Below, piece after piece: positions 1 to 11,788 of a stretch of 64,000 nucleotides of DNA. This DNA comes from Onchocerca volvulus. Taxonomy: Eukaryota; Nematoda; Chromadorea; Rhabditida; Onchocercidae. The translations under genes and the position numbers were made by a program. The notes below the pieces were generated by a model, which worked only from the letters and a program-made list of their open reading frames with translations, had not been told where the DNA came from and ran no database searches. The DNA is taken from assembly GCA_000499405.2 (NCBI GenBank), contig HG738140.1, positions 7,839,560-7,903,559 of the forward strand, given 5' to 3'. The first letter of the stretch is position 1; every line of letters starts with the position of its first letter.

Positions 1-498
1 GTTGCGTCGAGTAGGAAAAGTTAAAACCACTCTTATTGTGGTTTTCATAACTTTTGCCTTTGGATTTTATTATTATTTTATTAAAGTTAGTTTGTCATTT
101 AGCTTTTTGTCAAATTTAATAATTTAATTTTCAGAATGAACTATTTGAAGCAAAAATTGTAGTCTCTTTATATTTTGCCGTTTTGTCGCTAAAAGAATCT
201 TCCTTGGTTGTTTGATTTGCTTCGTGAAGACGTAGAATGAGTTAGGATACAAGATGTCAAAATTTTAAAGGCCGGAATTAAATTTTCAAAAGTTTTACAC
301 AGTTTGAGTCCATTGATAAAAATAGAGTTGATTGATTGCTTAATTAATAAGTTATTTGAAATACTGGAAAATGCAGGAGTAAACAGTTCAGTTAATGAAG
401 TGTCTTTTCATTACTTCAAGTCTCAAAAGAAAGATTAAATCATTTTAATTCTTGATTATTTTCGAGATTATAGAACCGCCAAAAATTAGAAACGCAAG
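1..498. other. Gene-free left edge
   Basis: No coding exon is supported here. A short perfect inverted repeat (8-bp arms at 23-30 and 38-45, loop of 7) is present. The stretch ends in an acceptor-like AAATTAG just before the ATG at 499, which could be a trans-splice site for the next gene. Confidence 0.4.
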
Positions 499-2261
499 AT
501 GCCCCGGGACAAGAGCAAGAAGAGGTAAAATATAAAAAATTAGAAAAAAAAAGCAAAAAAAAGAGAGAAAAAAAGTTAATAACGGTAATCACTAGTAATA
601 TCTGATCATTCAACACAATATGCATGACTTGAAGACATCTTACATCCATTGTTAACCTTCTTGAGAAAGCCAGAAGTCAAATAGATACCTGTGACAAACT
701 GTGGTGAATCCTAGTCATTTCATTCGATTCCAAACTCAGAATCATTGGCTAAAACAGAAATACAAACCATCTTAAAGTGATCGCAATTAACTGCATCGCA
801 ATCGATTGACAAAAAACAGCGACTACTTAAAAGGAACTTGAAAAAAAGTTTAAAGGCGAAATACGTTTGGCTATGCTATCACCTGCTGATTCATTCAAAT
901 TTATTTCATAGTGACGAATTAGGAATCGAATTAGGAATTCCTTCACATTAACATTCTTGATAAGAAAACTTGCAAAGAAGGAATGACAGAAATACGTAAT
1001 CAAAGTTTTGCTCAATTAAACGATTATAAAAGCAATCTAAAAGAGTGCAAATGATGCTTAATCAATAAATAAATTTCAAAATTGTCAGCTCTAAAAGAAA
1101 AAAATTTAAATTCGAATAATTTTTTACATTCTTTAACTATAAAAATAATTTGATTTCATGGGAATAAAGATGAAACGAACTCAATAGTTCAGTAATTTCA
1201 AGAATGGAAAACAAAAAATTCAAACTTTTAGGCTGCAAAAAAAAAGAAAAAATCGAAAAGAAGGAAAATGAAGAAAAAGAAGGCTTCGAAGGATTCTCCT
1301 GGAGAAGTTTGCTAATTATTTAATTAACCGCTTGAAAATTGTTTATCTTTAGAATGAAGTATGCCCATTTATCTCTCGACAGTTATAATATTTTCCCTCT
1401 TCGCTCTTTTATTTTACAAGTTATTTTCAAAATCAAATGAGTTTTACAGAAGAATGATCTTTCTTATTCATTTCGTGTCGTTTTTGCTATGTGCTACAGT
1501 CTGTCTGAAGAAACATGAGCGAACAAAGTTGATTTTCTCTTTTATTTTCAACTTTATGCTTTTTTTATTCTGTAGTACTCCTTAATTATGTTTCGACTCA
1601 GTTTAATCTTTTAAAAAATTTGCAATTTACTAATATTCATGATGAGAATGATTAGAAAGTTTTACTAAAAATAAAAGTTGATTAACATTGTTGAAAAATT
1701 GTGAGAATAATTGTGTATTACCAACAATGTAAAAAAAAAAAAAAAAAGTGCAAAAGTTGAGAATGAACTAGAAAATCAACTTGGTCGGCTGATGTTTGAA
1801 AATCTCTCCATAGAATTTCAAAGTCGCAAATTCATTCTATTAGCTATGTTTTTCAAGCTTTAACTTCATCTTCTCTGAATTATTGGTAGTAAATTTGATG
1901 CCCACAGAGATTAAGAATAATTGAAAAAAAAAAATGCGAATTTCTGTCTGCAAACTTTCGCGAAATATGTGCTTCAGTGCTTTGATACAGTTATTCACTG
2001 AAGAATCTTTCCGAAATAGAACTTGTGCAAGACTTTGTTTTGTTTTGACTTGGAGAATATTTGTGTCTAAATCTTCACTGGCAATTTCAGATTAGCACAG
2101 AATCCTCACCTGCGAAATTGACCGTTGAAAATGCTCCGTTTGACGAAACAGTAGCTGTAAAAACTGAAGTTGCATCAGCTGAAATCAAAAAGCCAGAAAT
2201 GATTACAGCACCATCAGCGACGGGTGGTGATGCGAAAGAAAAAGTTGTTTCTGATTCTTAA
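499..2261 (+). CDS. Lysine-rich small protein, tentative multi-exon model
   Basis: Not a recognised family. Exon 499-524 opens with MPRDKSKKR and stops at a GT donor (phase 2). An acceptor-like site nine bases upstream of the ATG would fit spliced-leader trans-splicing. Exon 1232-1306 has clean TTTTAG and GT borders and encodes 25 residues, about half of them lysine. A 6-base micro-exon may lie at 1353-1358. The final exon 2091-2261 follows a TTTCAG and encodes an acidic, Ala/Glu/Lys-rich tail ending VVSDS. The last three are all phase 0 and join in frame. The first exon does not join directly to 1232: a tiny bridging exon at 758-776 would fix the phase but is speculative. A further phase-0 exon at 2401-2430 (DEPKQDAKKA) suggests an alternative 3' end. 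No membrane segment is visible in these exons. Confidence 0.4.
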
Positions 2262-2640
2262 AGATATCCGATCTAAACTATTTAGAGTTAATCGATTGAA
2301 ATTTACATTTTCTTAATATTTCAAATTCAACAGTTGATAGATTTAAAGATCATAAGCTTAATTTAGTGTTTTAACTAATTCAATTCAACATTTTCAGCAG
2401 GATGAACCAAAACAAGATGCTAAGAAAGCAGTATTATCTGTTTCTTCGTTTGTTTTTAAATTTGCTTTTGAAAAATCATTAAAGTTCTGAAACATTATTC
2501 ATAATTTGAATACAAATGGACAAGAGAATAATTGAAAATGGATTTCTAAAAGTTTAGGAATTTTTCATCAAGGAATCAACTTCTAATTTCTTGTTTGTAG
2601 TGAACTTGGAAATCATCGAATCTATATTCGTGAATTTTAG

Positions 2641-2743
2641 AGTGTCATCAAAATCGTCAAGCTCTGACGATGAAGAAAAAAAGAAATCGAAAAAGAAGAA
2701 AATTAGCAAAAAGGACATGAAAGGCTTGTTTCTTTTGCTATAA
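2641..2743 (+). CDS. Ser/Lys-rich exon-like ORF
   Basis: Immediately after a TTTTAG acceptor is an open frame with a serine run, two aspartates, two glutamates and then alternating lysine blocks (SSSSDDEEKKKSKKKK), ending at a TAA. Composition matches the lysine-rich exon at 1232, so it may be an alternative last exon of the same gene or a neighbouring paralogue. The phase (2 or 1) does not match the phase-0 upstream exons, so it is left separate. Confidence 0.25.
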
Positions 2744-4275
2744 CAATGATTCCAATTTTTCCTTCCATTTAAATTATTTTAAAGACATTTTTGGAGAATG
2801 CAAAGAATTTATTAAATTTTGTGACATAATTCAAATATAATATTTATTTTAAAATGTTAAGGGATAGTAGAGAGAAGTGATCCAAAAGTTTCTGAGAGTT
2901 TTATTAGATTCCAAAAAACTTTTTGCTCCTCAATGTTATTACGAACTTGTATTGGACTTTCGATATGAGCAGATCTTTCCATGTTGCAGTTAGGTATCAG
3001 TGTAAAATTTGATCGTAAGACCGAATAGATTTTGACATTTTAAGAAATGCGGCACTAGAACAGATTTATGATTGAAATTATACTTTTTAACACAAGTCAT
3101 CGAACTATTCCGATTTTTAGAAAGGAAATAGCAGGAAGATAAGGAAGAAATCAGGATGTCATCACAAGTTGCCAAAATAATTGGAACTAAAATATCGTTC
3201 CATTCAAATTACTTGCTATTATTTATAAATATCTTTGTGAAACTTATAATTTGGATGTATATTCCTTACTGATTAATTAATAAATCTGATTTATAAATGA
3301 TTACCATGCAGATTTGTGTTTTAACTTGAACAATGCAGGTTGTTCGAACTGCAAGGTTTTTTTTTGTTTTTTTACCAGAAATACTATCATTCTGAAATTT
3401 CGATTTTTACGCGATACATCGGTCAAAAAAAAAGAAATTTATAAATCAAATGCAATTAAATAAGTTGATTGCATAATATGCAAAAAAAAAAAAAAAAAAA
3501 AAGAAAAATAGCTTTAATGTAAGGCTCATTTATGGTTTATCAAAATCCATTGGTCAATTTTTCGTTGACCTTTCATTCATCTCCTTGTAGTATCATTTCC
3601 AGCACTGCTCATTGCTATACAGCAATTCAAGTTTGAAACATTTAAGTTTATTCAGTAAGACAGAGCAAATTGAATAGTAGGAGAATGCATATTTTTGTAA
3701 AAAAATAATGATAAATGGCAAAAAGTTCGCTCGCAACTTCTCATAAATTCGTTGAAGATGCGAGTGTTTAATAATTTTTCAATACAAATAATATTATTCA
3801 AACTAGCAATATTGATTATTTGAAATAATGCCTTTTCTTTTGATAAATTTAAATGTGCTATTTGTATTGAGAAAGAGGGAGCCAAGTATTCTTTACTTTT
3901 AACTGAGTATAGAATGGTTTATTTTCAGTGAAATTTTTGGTTGGTATCTCGAAAATTACTAGCGTATGAATATGCTAATGAGATTAAGAAATCTCATTCT
4001 TCGTCATATTTCAACTAACATTAGTTCTTCATTGGTTTAGTTCTTCGTTAAAATGAACCACCGGATATTTTATATGTTTAATAAATTTGCATAAATTACG
4101 ATTTGAATTTTCATAAATTATGACAATTTATAAAATTTATTTCTTCTGAATTTTTCTTCACTGTCATTTTTGACTTGTTGTCAAGTGTTTGGTCGCAGCG
4201 TTCGGTTTCGTCAAATTTGATACTGTTTGGAGCTAATTTTAAAGGAGTCCTCTGAAGTAGTACTATTCTTTTGGA
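2744..4275. other. Intergenic, no gene seen
   Basis: Both strands hold only short AT-driven ORFs without splice context. There are homopolymer A runs near 3483 and a T run near 3357. Nothing functional is supported. Confidence 0.4.
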
Positions 4276-4291
4276 TTTCAGAATTTCAGAA

Positions 4292-4612
4292 ATGTATGGA
4301 AAAGGATTTGAAATTTGGATTCTCGTAGCATTGATTTTACAGCCTATAACGCCTGCTAAAATTACAACAACAAAAAGCACAGGTTCACAAACTGCAACCG
4401 AATCCATTAAAGAAGCAAAACCGGATGCTGTCGAAACAGATGATAGTGGCTATTTCACGATGGAAAACGTCGAGTTACAAGTACCCGTAAGATCGGCTGT
4501 CCACGTGATGAATATGAAAGTGTTCCAAAATCTTCTACAGAACAAATTGAGAAAGAAATATCTGGATTATAATAAAAAAGGTGGACAAAAAGGTGGGAAG
4601 AAGAAAGAATGA
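4292..4612 (+). CDS. Small signal/TM protein with lysine-glycine tail
   Basis: Single-exon gene of 106 residues, family not recognised. The start was chosen at 4292 because a TTTCAG lies two bases upstream, a typical trans-splice acceptor; a second TTTCAG sits eight bases further out. Residues about 6-22 (FEIWILVALILQPITPA) form a hydrophobic stretch that could be a signal peptide or membrane anchor. A Thr/Ser/Glu-rich middle follows, then a C-terminus ending KKGGQKGGKKKE. The layout (one hydrophobic segment, lysine-rich end) resembles the two minus-strand neighbours at 6.5 and 8.5-11.8 kb, though no sequence homology between them is evident. Function unknown. Confidence 0.6.
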   Translation: MYGKGFEIWILVALILQPITPAKITTTKSTGSQTATESIKEAKPDAVETDDSGYFTMENVELQVPVRSAVHVMNMKVFQNLLQNKLRKKYLDYNKKGGQKGGKKKE

Positions 4613-6548
4613 AATGGTGATATCATGAAAGATTTGAAATATTTATTTATTTATTTTTTTTTTTTTTGCAATCTATTTTGATCATAAATGATTGATTAAT
4701 AATCCTGTGGTAATGACATCTTATAACATTATTTTTGTCAATTTTTATGCTAAATCTTTTTTTTTTTTTGCAACATTAGACATATGCATATTTATGCAAA
4801 GATAATAATACATCATTCTCTGTTTATCCGATATTTCAACAGAAAAAAATTGATAAAATTTTGTCAAAGCTCCTTTTTTGAAAAGATTTCCTTGTAAAAA
4901 TTGAGATTTCCGAAAGGCAATCATCGAAATGTAGGTTCTATATTTCGGACGTTCTATTTTCCGAATTTATTTCTTAAATTTTCTCAAGAAGCTGAGAAAT
5001 TCATGTGTAAAATGAATTGTGAGTTCTCAGTTGGAAAGCGAAAATTTCCGGAATTATTGGCTTATCATTTCGTCTCCAAAGTTCAAATCACAACTCTTTT
5101 CTTACTGGTGATTAATTAGCCTGCATAACTTCCAACAAATAAAATTTACAAAATTTATTATGATTATTCATTATCCTAGACTATCAAACTTATCTTCGAT
5201 TTTCGTGATTCAATTATTTTCATATTGCTTTTTCATGAAGTTTCTTCAATTTGCATGAAATTGCAGAAGTTTACTCTGTTATCTTTACTGTTCTCCAAAA
5301 GTGAATTTAGTTTATCTAAGATGAGCATTGAAAAGAAGCAAAATGCAAATCATGGATTTCATACTTTGAATTCGCCAAATTTTTGGAATTTACAGAACAA
5401 AAATGATTGATTAATGATACAAGTTAAAATTTTCGCTAAAAAATGACTTTTGCAAATTTGAGATAAATTGAATAAATCAGTTTAAATTTTTTCTCGATGG
5501 ACTTCGGGAAAATCATTGGCTGTTTAAGTTTTCAAACTTTATTTTCTACCAAGTTGAGAAATATTTCCAAAAACTGCATTCTTTTACCAATTTATTTATT
5601 TCAAAAGATGCAAACATGCAATAAATGAATGCAAAACAAGAAAAAAAACCGAGACATTTTTCAGTGTAAAAAAATTTGTTAAAAACATAACAAACTAATT
5701 TACTAAGAAATTTTCGAAATTCAAGTAGAAAATGGGAACTTTTAATCAAATTTAATTTAATTTAAAATTTAAATTTAATTTAATAATTCGAGTCATATGC
5801 ATTTTCTGCAATCATATGCATTTTCTCAGTTTATTCTTGATTCGTAAATAGACATAAACAGATATTTCTAAGAAATATTACTACATTCACATCTCTTAAG
5901 GAGCATCAGTTATAAAAAAAAATTTCATTTAAATTATGCATCAAATCCAGAATAGTTCTCTAGCAATATTAGAATATAATTCATTCTGATTCATTGTAGT
6001 TCATTTTTCGTTTTTTTACGCTTAAATTTGTTCGGTTTCTTGAATATTATTTAAAAATTATAGAAATTTTTAATTTTTATAACACTCAATAATTTAGATC
6101 AAAAATTGTAGTGCAACTGAATACAATTAGAATATAATTTATCAGCGTTTAAAAGTCAAAATCTGAAATGAATTCACATGATTTATGGATTTAATAATAA
6201 GTATCGATTTACTTTCTTTTCTGACTTTTTTTTCTTAAAATTTTTTCAAAATTATCGTTTTACATGATATACCAGTATCAAATATATATATATGTATCAA
6301 ACAGAACAGAACAACAAATATTTCAAATGCCAGCAATTATGTTGTCACATCGGGTAGTCCATCTCTTTGTTGACTTGTTTGCTGGCTTATTTCATCCGTT
6401 TGACTCACTACAACAGATCAAATTAATAGAGAAATTAAATTATTTGTATTCAATAACACTAATTTGAATAATTAATTAGCGATGTTATCCATCAGTGATA
6501 TCTCTTCTACAAATATTCTGATTCATATTGCAATATCAGAAATTAATA
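4613..6548. other. Intergenic between convergent genes
   Basis: This is the 3'-to-3' space between the + gene at 4.3 kb and the - gene at 6.5 kb. It holds T-rich runs, a direct repeat of about 15 bp (ATCATATGCATTTTCT type) at roughly 5792-5829, and an A/T palindromic patch near 5750-5785. No coding exon is supported. Confidence 0.4.
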
Positions 6549-6893
6549 TTAACCTCCTTTCATGGCTGATTCACTTTCTTTACCAGCACTGCTTCCTTTA
6601 CTCGTACTTTTCTTTATTTTCTGAAAATGTAACAATCTTTAAATCTTGAATATTATAATTAAGAATTCAATCGATCAGCAATTTAAATTATCTCTATTTT
6701 TAGGTAGTTTAAACCAAACCGGTTTCGGATTTCGTCGTAACGCCCACATAAAATGATTGGAATACATGATCAGATAAGCAATCAGAAACAGAACAATGAT
6801 CACTGTAATACCGAAACTACCAATTAAGTACCAGAAATAACTCGGACATCTGCCTTCTTCCTCTTCACCTTCGAAGAATTCCTTATCCGACAT
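6549..6893 (-). CDS. Short single-pass membrane protein, lysine/serine tail
   Basis: Two exons (6893-6720 and 6620-6549) give an 81-residue protein of unknown family. The N-terminus is acidic (MSDKEFFEGEEEEGR), followed by a strong membrane helix at about residues 20-44 (WYLIGSFGITVIIVLFLIAY and on), then a basic stretch (RRNPKP) and a tail rich in Lys, Ser and Gly ending SAMKGG. The start is the first ATG after a TTTCAG 32 bases upstream, consistent with trans-splicing. The GTTTGG donor and TTTTCAG acceptor join in frame. If the intron is retained the protein instead ends 14 residues later at 6675. Charge distribution suggests a type I or III topology with the basic side in the cytoplasm; this is inference. 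Confidence 0.65.
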
Positions 6894-8454
6894 TTTTCTC
6901 TAAGTCATCAATGGTGAAAATTTCTGAAATATCACAGAAACAACAAGTGATCAATTATACTGTGTGATTTAATGACAAAAAAATTTTTTCTTATCATTTT
7001 ATACTCAGGCAGCTATGCAAATTTGCGATATAATATAGTTTAATATTCCAGTTTTTTTTTTAATTTTTCATCTTTAAATGCTTCAAGTTCAATTTTTTTT
7101 GTTTGAGTTCCTTAGCTGTAACTTTTAATTTTCCAGAAGGACTCAATTTAAAAAAAAAAAAATTCTCTTCAAGAATTTGTTAACAAAAGATTTATTACAG
7201 CTAAGAAAACTTCAAAAATGATAATATTTACTAAATAATTTATTTCCCTACATTTTATTGCTCTATAACTTTTGTTGATTCTCAAAATATTTTTCTATCA
7301 ATTACTTCATCAAATTTCCAAATATGAAATTGAACATAGGGAAATTTAGGTCTGCTAAAATAAACAATGGCAAATTTTGGGTTGTGCTATTAAACTTTTC
7401 CTTGCTTAATTTATGATTTTACTCATTTTTGATTATTTTTCCATAAATTGTCGAAATTTGAAATTTAATGAAGTAATTGTCTTTTTTTTTCATTTTGTTA
7501 TTTTTTTACAAAGATACTTCGCAATTCTCGCAAGAAAAAATTCGTTTGAAGCAAATTTTGATTCGAATAGAAAATTTCTAACAATTTCTGGGACTTCTAT
7601 TGCTTTAAAAAAAAACTGAATGAAGCGAAAAAAATTCATCCATATGAAAGCCAAAAAACAAATTTTTCTTAGCTTATAGAAAACGAACACAGTAATAGTT
7701 AACATTCTAAATCTTTTATGACTAATCTATGTTTATGTTTTAGTTGTTTTATCGCAAAGAATTAATTGTTAAATGAAAATGTAATTTCATTTAACAATTA
7801 ATTCCAATATCTCAGAATATTTTTCTAACAATTCTAACATTTTTATGCTTATTTTATGCTTTTACGCTTTTTTACGCTCATAAAGGGTTATTATCACGTA
7901 GCGATAATTTCGAAACAAATCTGAATAGGAGTACAAGTAAACGAATTTCGCAAATTCAAATGAGAAATTAAGAATTTGAAAATAGAATCATGTATGGAAA
8001 CTTCGTCGCTTCTATTCCCTTTCAGCATCTATTGTCATCGCAGAAGCAAAAGTACTTTCTTGAAATATCAACAACTTCTAGTTTCATTGTTCATTAAGCT
8101 TTGCTGAATATAATATTCTATAGCAAGAAAACAAAAAAGCAAATTCAGTGAAGGAACGGAAGATTGGAAAATAAAAGGGTAATTTAGAACGAGAAAAAGT
8201 GGAATAATTCTTCCAACACTTTTATTACTCGCAATTTCATCAATTATTTAATACTTTTTAATCGATAAAACAAAATAAAAGCTGAAAGAATCATAAAGAA
8301 ATTTCCATCGAAAAGTGATTTTGCTGTCGTAGTAATTTTCCTTGTCATATTTTAAGCACAAATAGATTCCATTGATAGAAATTATAAAATGCTTAATAAA
8401 GTTTTCGTTTCTTGGAATGTTTACTTTTCTTGAAATGCTTTCGCTTCTTTCTTT
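6894..8454. other. Intergenic, AT-rich
   Basis: Apart from the inverted repeat at 7759-7804 and long T or A runs (7049, 7151, 7482), no feature is supported. It separates two minus-strand genes and should contain the promoter of the 6.5-kb gene and the 3' UTR of the 8.5-kb gene. Confidence 0.4.
7759..7804. repeat. Perfect 20-bp-arm inverted repeat
   Basis: Left arm 7759-7778 (GAATTAATTGTTAAATGAAA) is the exact reverse complement of 7785-7804, with a 6-base loop. It lies between the two minus-strand lysine-rich genes. It could be a small transposon remnant or a transcribed hairpin. Confidence 0.85.
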
Positions 8455-11400
8455 TTACTTCATATCTACCTAAATAAGCAAATTTTTTATTCCCTTAACA
8501 TAGTTATTGTAACAAAATGAATTCGTTCAACTTTTCAAGACCGAATCGGTCGGCTTTTACAAAAATTTAAAAGCCAACTATTGAAATGATTACCTTTTCC
8601 TTTTCTTGTTCTTTTCGATTGTTTTTTCCGTAATCCTACAATTAAATTTAAAATTTTAATTGAACTTATTTTCAATTAATTAAATGCATGAGAGGTACTA
8701 TTTCTTCGATTGTATCTCATGAATAATATGGTAAAAGGACAAAGAACTAAAGAACTTTTATTTGATAGTCTTTCATGCGCATGTGGAAATTCTTCGAACA
8801 ACCGGTGACGTGACCTCGACCTGAAATGGGTTATTTTCAGAATCGAAGCTCTGAAATAGGAAAACTGTAAGCAAATTATGGTGTGTAATTACTCGTTTAC
8901 ATGAAAAAAGTGGTTGAATTGATCAATGTTGATAAAATATGAAATTGAATACGAACTTCGAACTTTTCTTCCCATTCTTCTCTTTTTTGCTTCTCTTCTG
9001 AATTTTATATAGTATTTCAAACGAGCATTTTCATTTTGCTAATCATTAACTCAACAAGCATTCAAAATTGCCTAATTTGTTCTTTTAAATAGCAACATTC
9101 AATTCGTAATTTTATTATTTTATTAATATTATTCATTAACTTTCAAAACAAAACTTATTAGAATTTCAAAAGTCCTTCATTCCAATTTTCGCTTTCTTTA
9201 TCAGTTTCTCTGAAAGAATTTTTACTTTTAGTTGAATACTTACCATAGCACTGTTTCTTTTTCTACTTCGTTCTCTTTCTTCATCATAATCCAATTTGTT
9301 GAATGATTTTTTTCTACTAACTTCTTTCTCTTGAAATAGAATCGTACAAAGAAGAGAATGATAGAGCTTACAAAAGTTTTATAAAACATGATTTGTTAAC
9401 TTAACTTTCACATATTATAATATTGTAATTTAAAAAATCTTGAAAAAAAGTTTTAAAAAATCTCAATACAAACTTGCTTTAGAGGATGAAACGTCTTGCT
9501 GCTGAATACTTCTGCAAATCGAAATTAGAGTCGATTTAATCAAAAATATTTGTTTCTAATGAAAAATTACAAGATTTGTTCAAAACTGGAAAATTATCAG
9601 TTTTTTAGAGTGCGCCAAGTAAAATTGATGCAATGCTTAGAAAAATATAACTGAAATAGGAAATAGAAAATTAAACAGATTCAAATGATGCGAGAAATTG
9701 GACAGTTTTACTTTTTCGATTTCGTTGTGCTAGAAACCTGAAATTGAATGTATTAAAAAAATATATTATGATGCTTAAAAATTTGCTAAAATTATTTGAT
9801 CATTTTTTTTAATCCCAATTTTAGAATCTTCCTTCACATGAAAATATCGATATTAGCATGCAAAAGAAATTGACCTGCTTCTCTTCACGCAAATCCAATT
9901 TTGGTTCTAATTTCCGCGCAGTTTTGTACTCTCTTTTAGAATCTGTAGCTTATATTATTCTATTTTACATTAATAAAATGCTGAATTAACATAAATTTCT
10001 TATTTCATCATAAAATTTTGATCAAAATTAAAGAAAAAATTTGATAGAATGTCATACGAATCTATCTCACGGCAAATTTAATGCTTAAAGTAATATACTA
10101 TTAAGAAGTCTAATGGATAGTAAAATTTTTGCAACAAAGAAATTGTTATTACTGAACGAAAATATTATTATAAAAAATAATCAGTCGAATATAACTTCTA
10201 ATATAATCGAAAGTGCTACAGTAATCATTTTAACGATCTTTAAAAAAGGATTACAGTATAGATTAGCGCAAATAAAACTTACTGTCCTCATCGAATTTTG
10301 TTTTTCCACGCTCCACCAAATGGATGAAGATTCTCGGTCTACGATAAATTTCATCTTCAGAGAATTCACCATATAAAGCTAAGTATCGTAATAACTGAGC
10401 AATATCGTTTGTTGAACACTCGATAGGTGTTATGATCTGTGAATATTCGACAAATTTCAGAAATGAGAATGTCATAATACAATAATTGATCCTCAAAAAA
10501 GATTTAAATTCTTGGACTTTCAAAAAATTTCTTTTTTTGAATCGTGAGATTTTGAATAAGTTCTCAATTCTTTTCTTCAAAATTACCTGACTGGCTAACA
10601 ATTGCTGAGTGAACTTTTGTTCCGGAGTTATGACATATGGAGAATGGGCTGAAATTAATTATTTTCCAAGAGTTCAATTAAAATTTATTTGCAACCAATT
10701 TTCTGCAACAAAAATATTAGAAAAAAATTTCTATTTGCAGGTTGATTTCTTATTTCATGCATGAAATTTCACATGCGAAGTAGCAAAACAGCCTTGCTAA
10801 TTTTTCATTCTTACCTTTGTCAATTTTCACACTCGTTGGCCCACCTTTATCAGTAAACAGTTTATTGCTTTTTTGTTTATAATAAATGTATACAATAATT
10901 ATCAAAAATAAACACAGAAAGATTAGCGTAACCATGGAGCCTATTAACATTAGCACTAATTTGGTTGCAAATGCGTTTGGGATTCCTGGAAATAATTAGC
11001 AGTAATCTGAAGGATTACAACAATCTCTAAAGATAATATTTGAATTTCTAAAATCGTTGAACAGTTAATCGTTATACTTGATAATGCTTAACTTAAGTAG
11101 TAAACAAAAAAAAAATTTTTTTCAACAACCTGTGTAGATAATATCTGGTTCATCGGTACTGAAATGTTCATCAACGTTATGTTAATAAATTTAAAAGTTT
11201 GAAAATTCTCTATCCAACTGCTCAATAATTTAGCGATTACAAAGGAAACTGCTATGAATATTTTAAAAAAGGAATATCATGGGGTGAAATTTGGAAAAGT
11301 TTTTATTGATTCTTTCTATGAAATCAATATCAATAATTTAATAAGTTTTCATTTGTGAAGTACATTATTGTTTAGGCTAAGTGAAAAATCTCTCCAAATT

Positions 11401-11788
11401 GGATTCAATTTTGCCAAAACATGTTTTCATCACTTTTCAAACTTGCTTTGCTTGAGGGCAAGAAAAAATACAATGAGAATCCACTTGTAAACAATATTTC
11501 TTGCATCAATTATTAGTAGGACAATTGGAGATATTTGAGAAATCATGTCTGTTTCCAAATAATGAGCAGTATTAAGCGCAATCAAGATAATTAAGATTAA
11601 CAGAACCAAATTAATTATTCTAACAAGCAATAGGTCTAATTAATAAATCAGATAGTGAAGTTTAGTTAACACTTTGATCGAACGCTACTACAGTTATATC
11701 AAACTTACATTCGGTTTGTCGTAGTCGTGATATCACTGACCTTTCGTGCTGAATAAGTAATCATTAATCTATGCCCCTTAAACTTCAT
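8455..11788 (-). CDS. Single-pass membrane protein with charged cytoplasmic tail
   Basis: Eleven small exons, all with GT/AG borders and matching phase: 11788-11709, 11158-11130, 10985-10815, 10648-10587, 10436-10283, 9942-9875, 9737-9712, 9511-9474, 9329-9244, 8635-8594, 8469-8455. The product is 256 residues and of no family I recognise. Residues 1-45 carry a Thr run (ITTTTNR); the membrane helix is about 46-72 (LVLMLIGSMVTLIFLCLFLI and on); 73-185 are a soluble stretch with IECSTNDIAQLLRYLALYG; the rest is a highly charged Lys/Glu/Ser tail (DYDEERERSRKRNSAM, KEQEKEK). The start ATG is preceded by an acceptor-like ATTAG. Reading past the donor of exon 7 meets an immediate stop, giving a shorter form ending TTKSKK. 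No signal peptide is visible before the helix. Confidence 0.7.

Noticed and set aside
1361..1585. 74-codon hydrophobic ORF
   Set aside because: Lies in the intron of the lysine-rich gene model; hydrophobic residues are expected from T-rich DNA, and the ORF has no support beyond an acceptor in a different phase.
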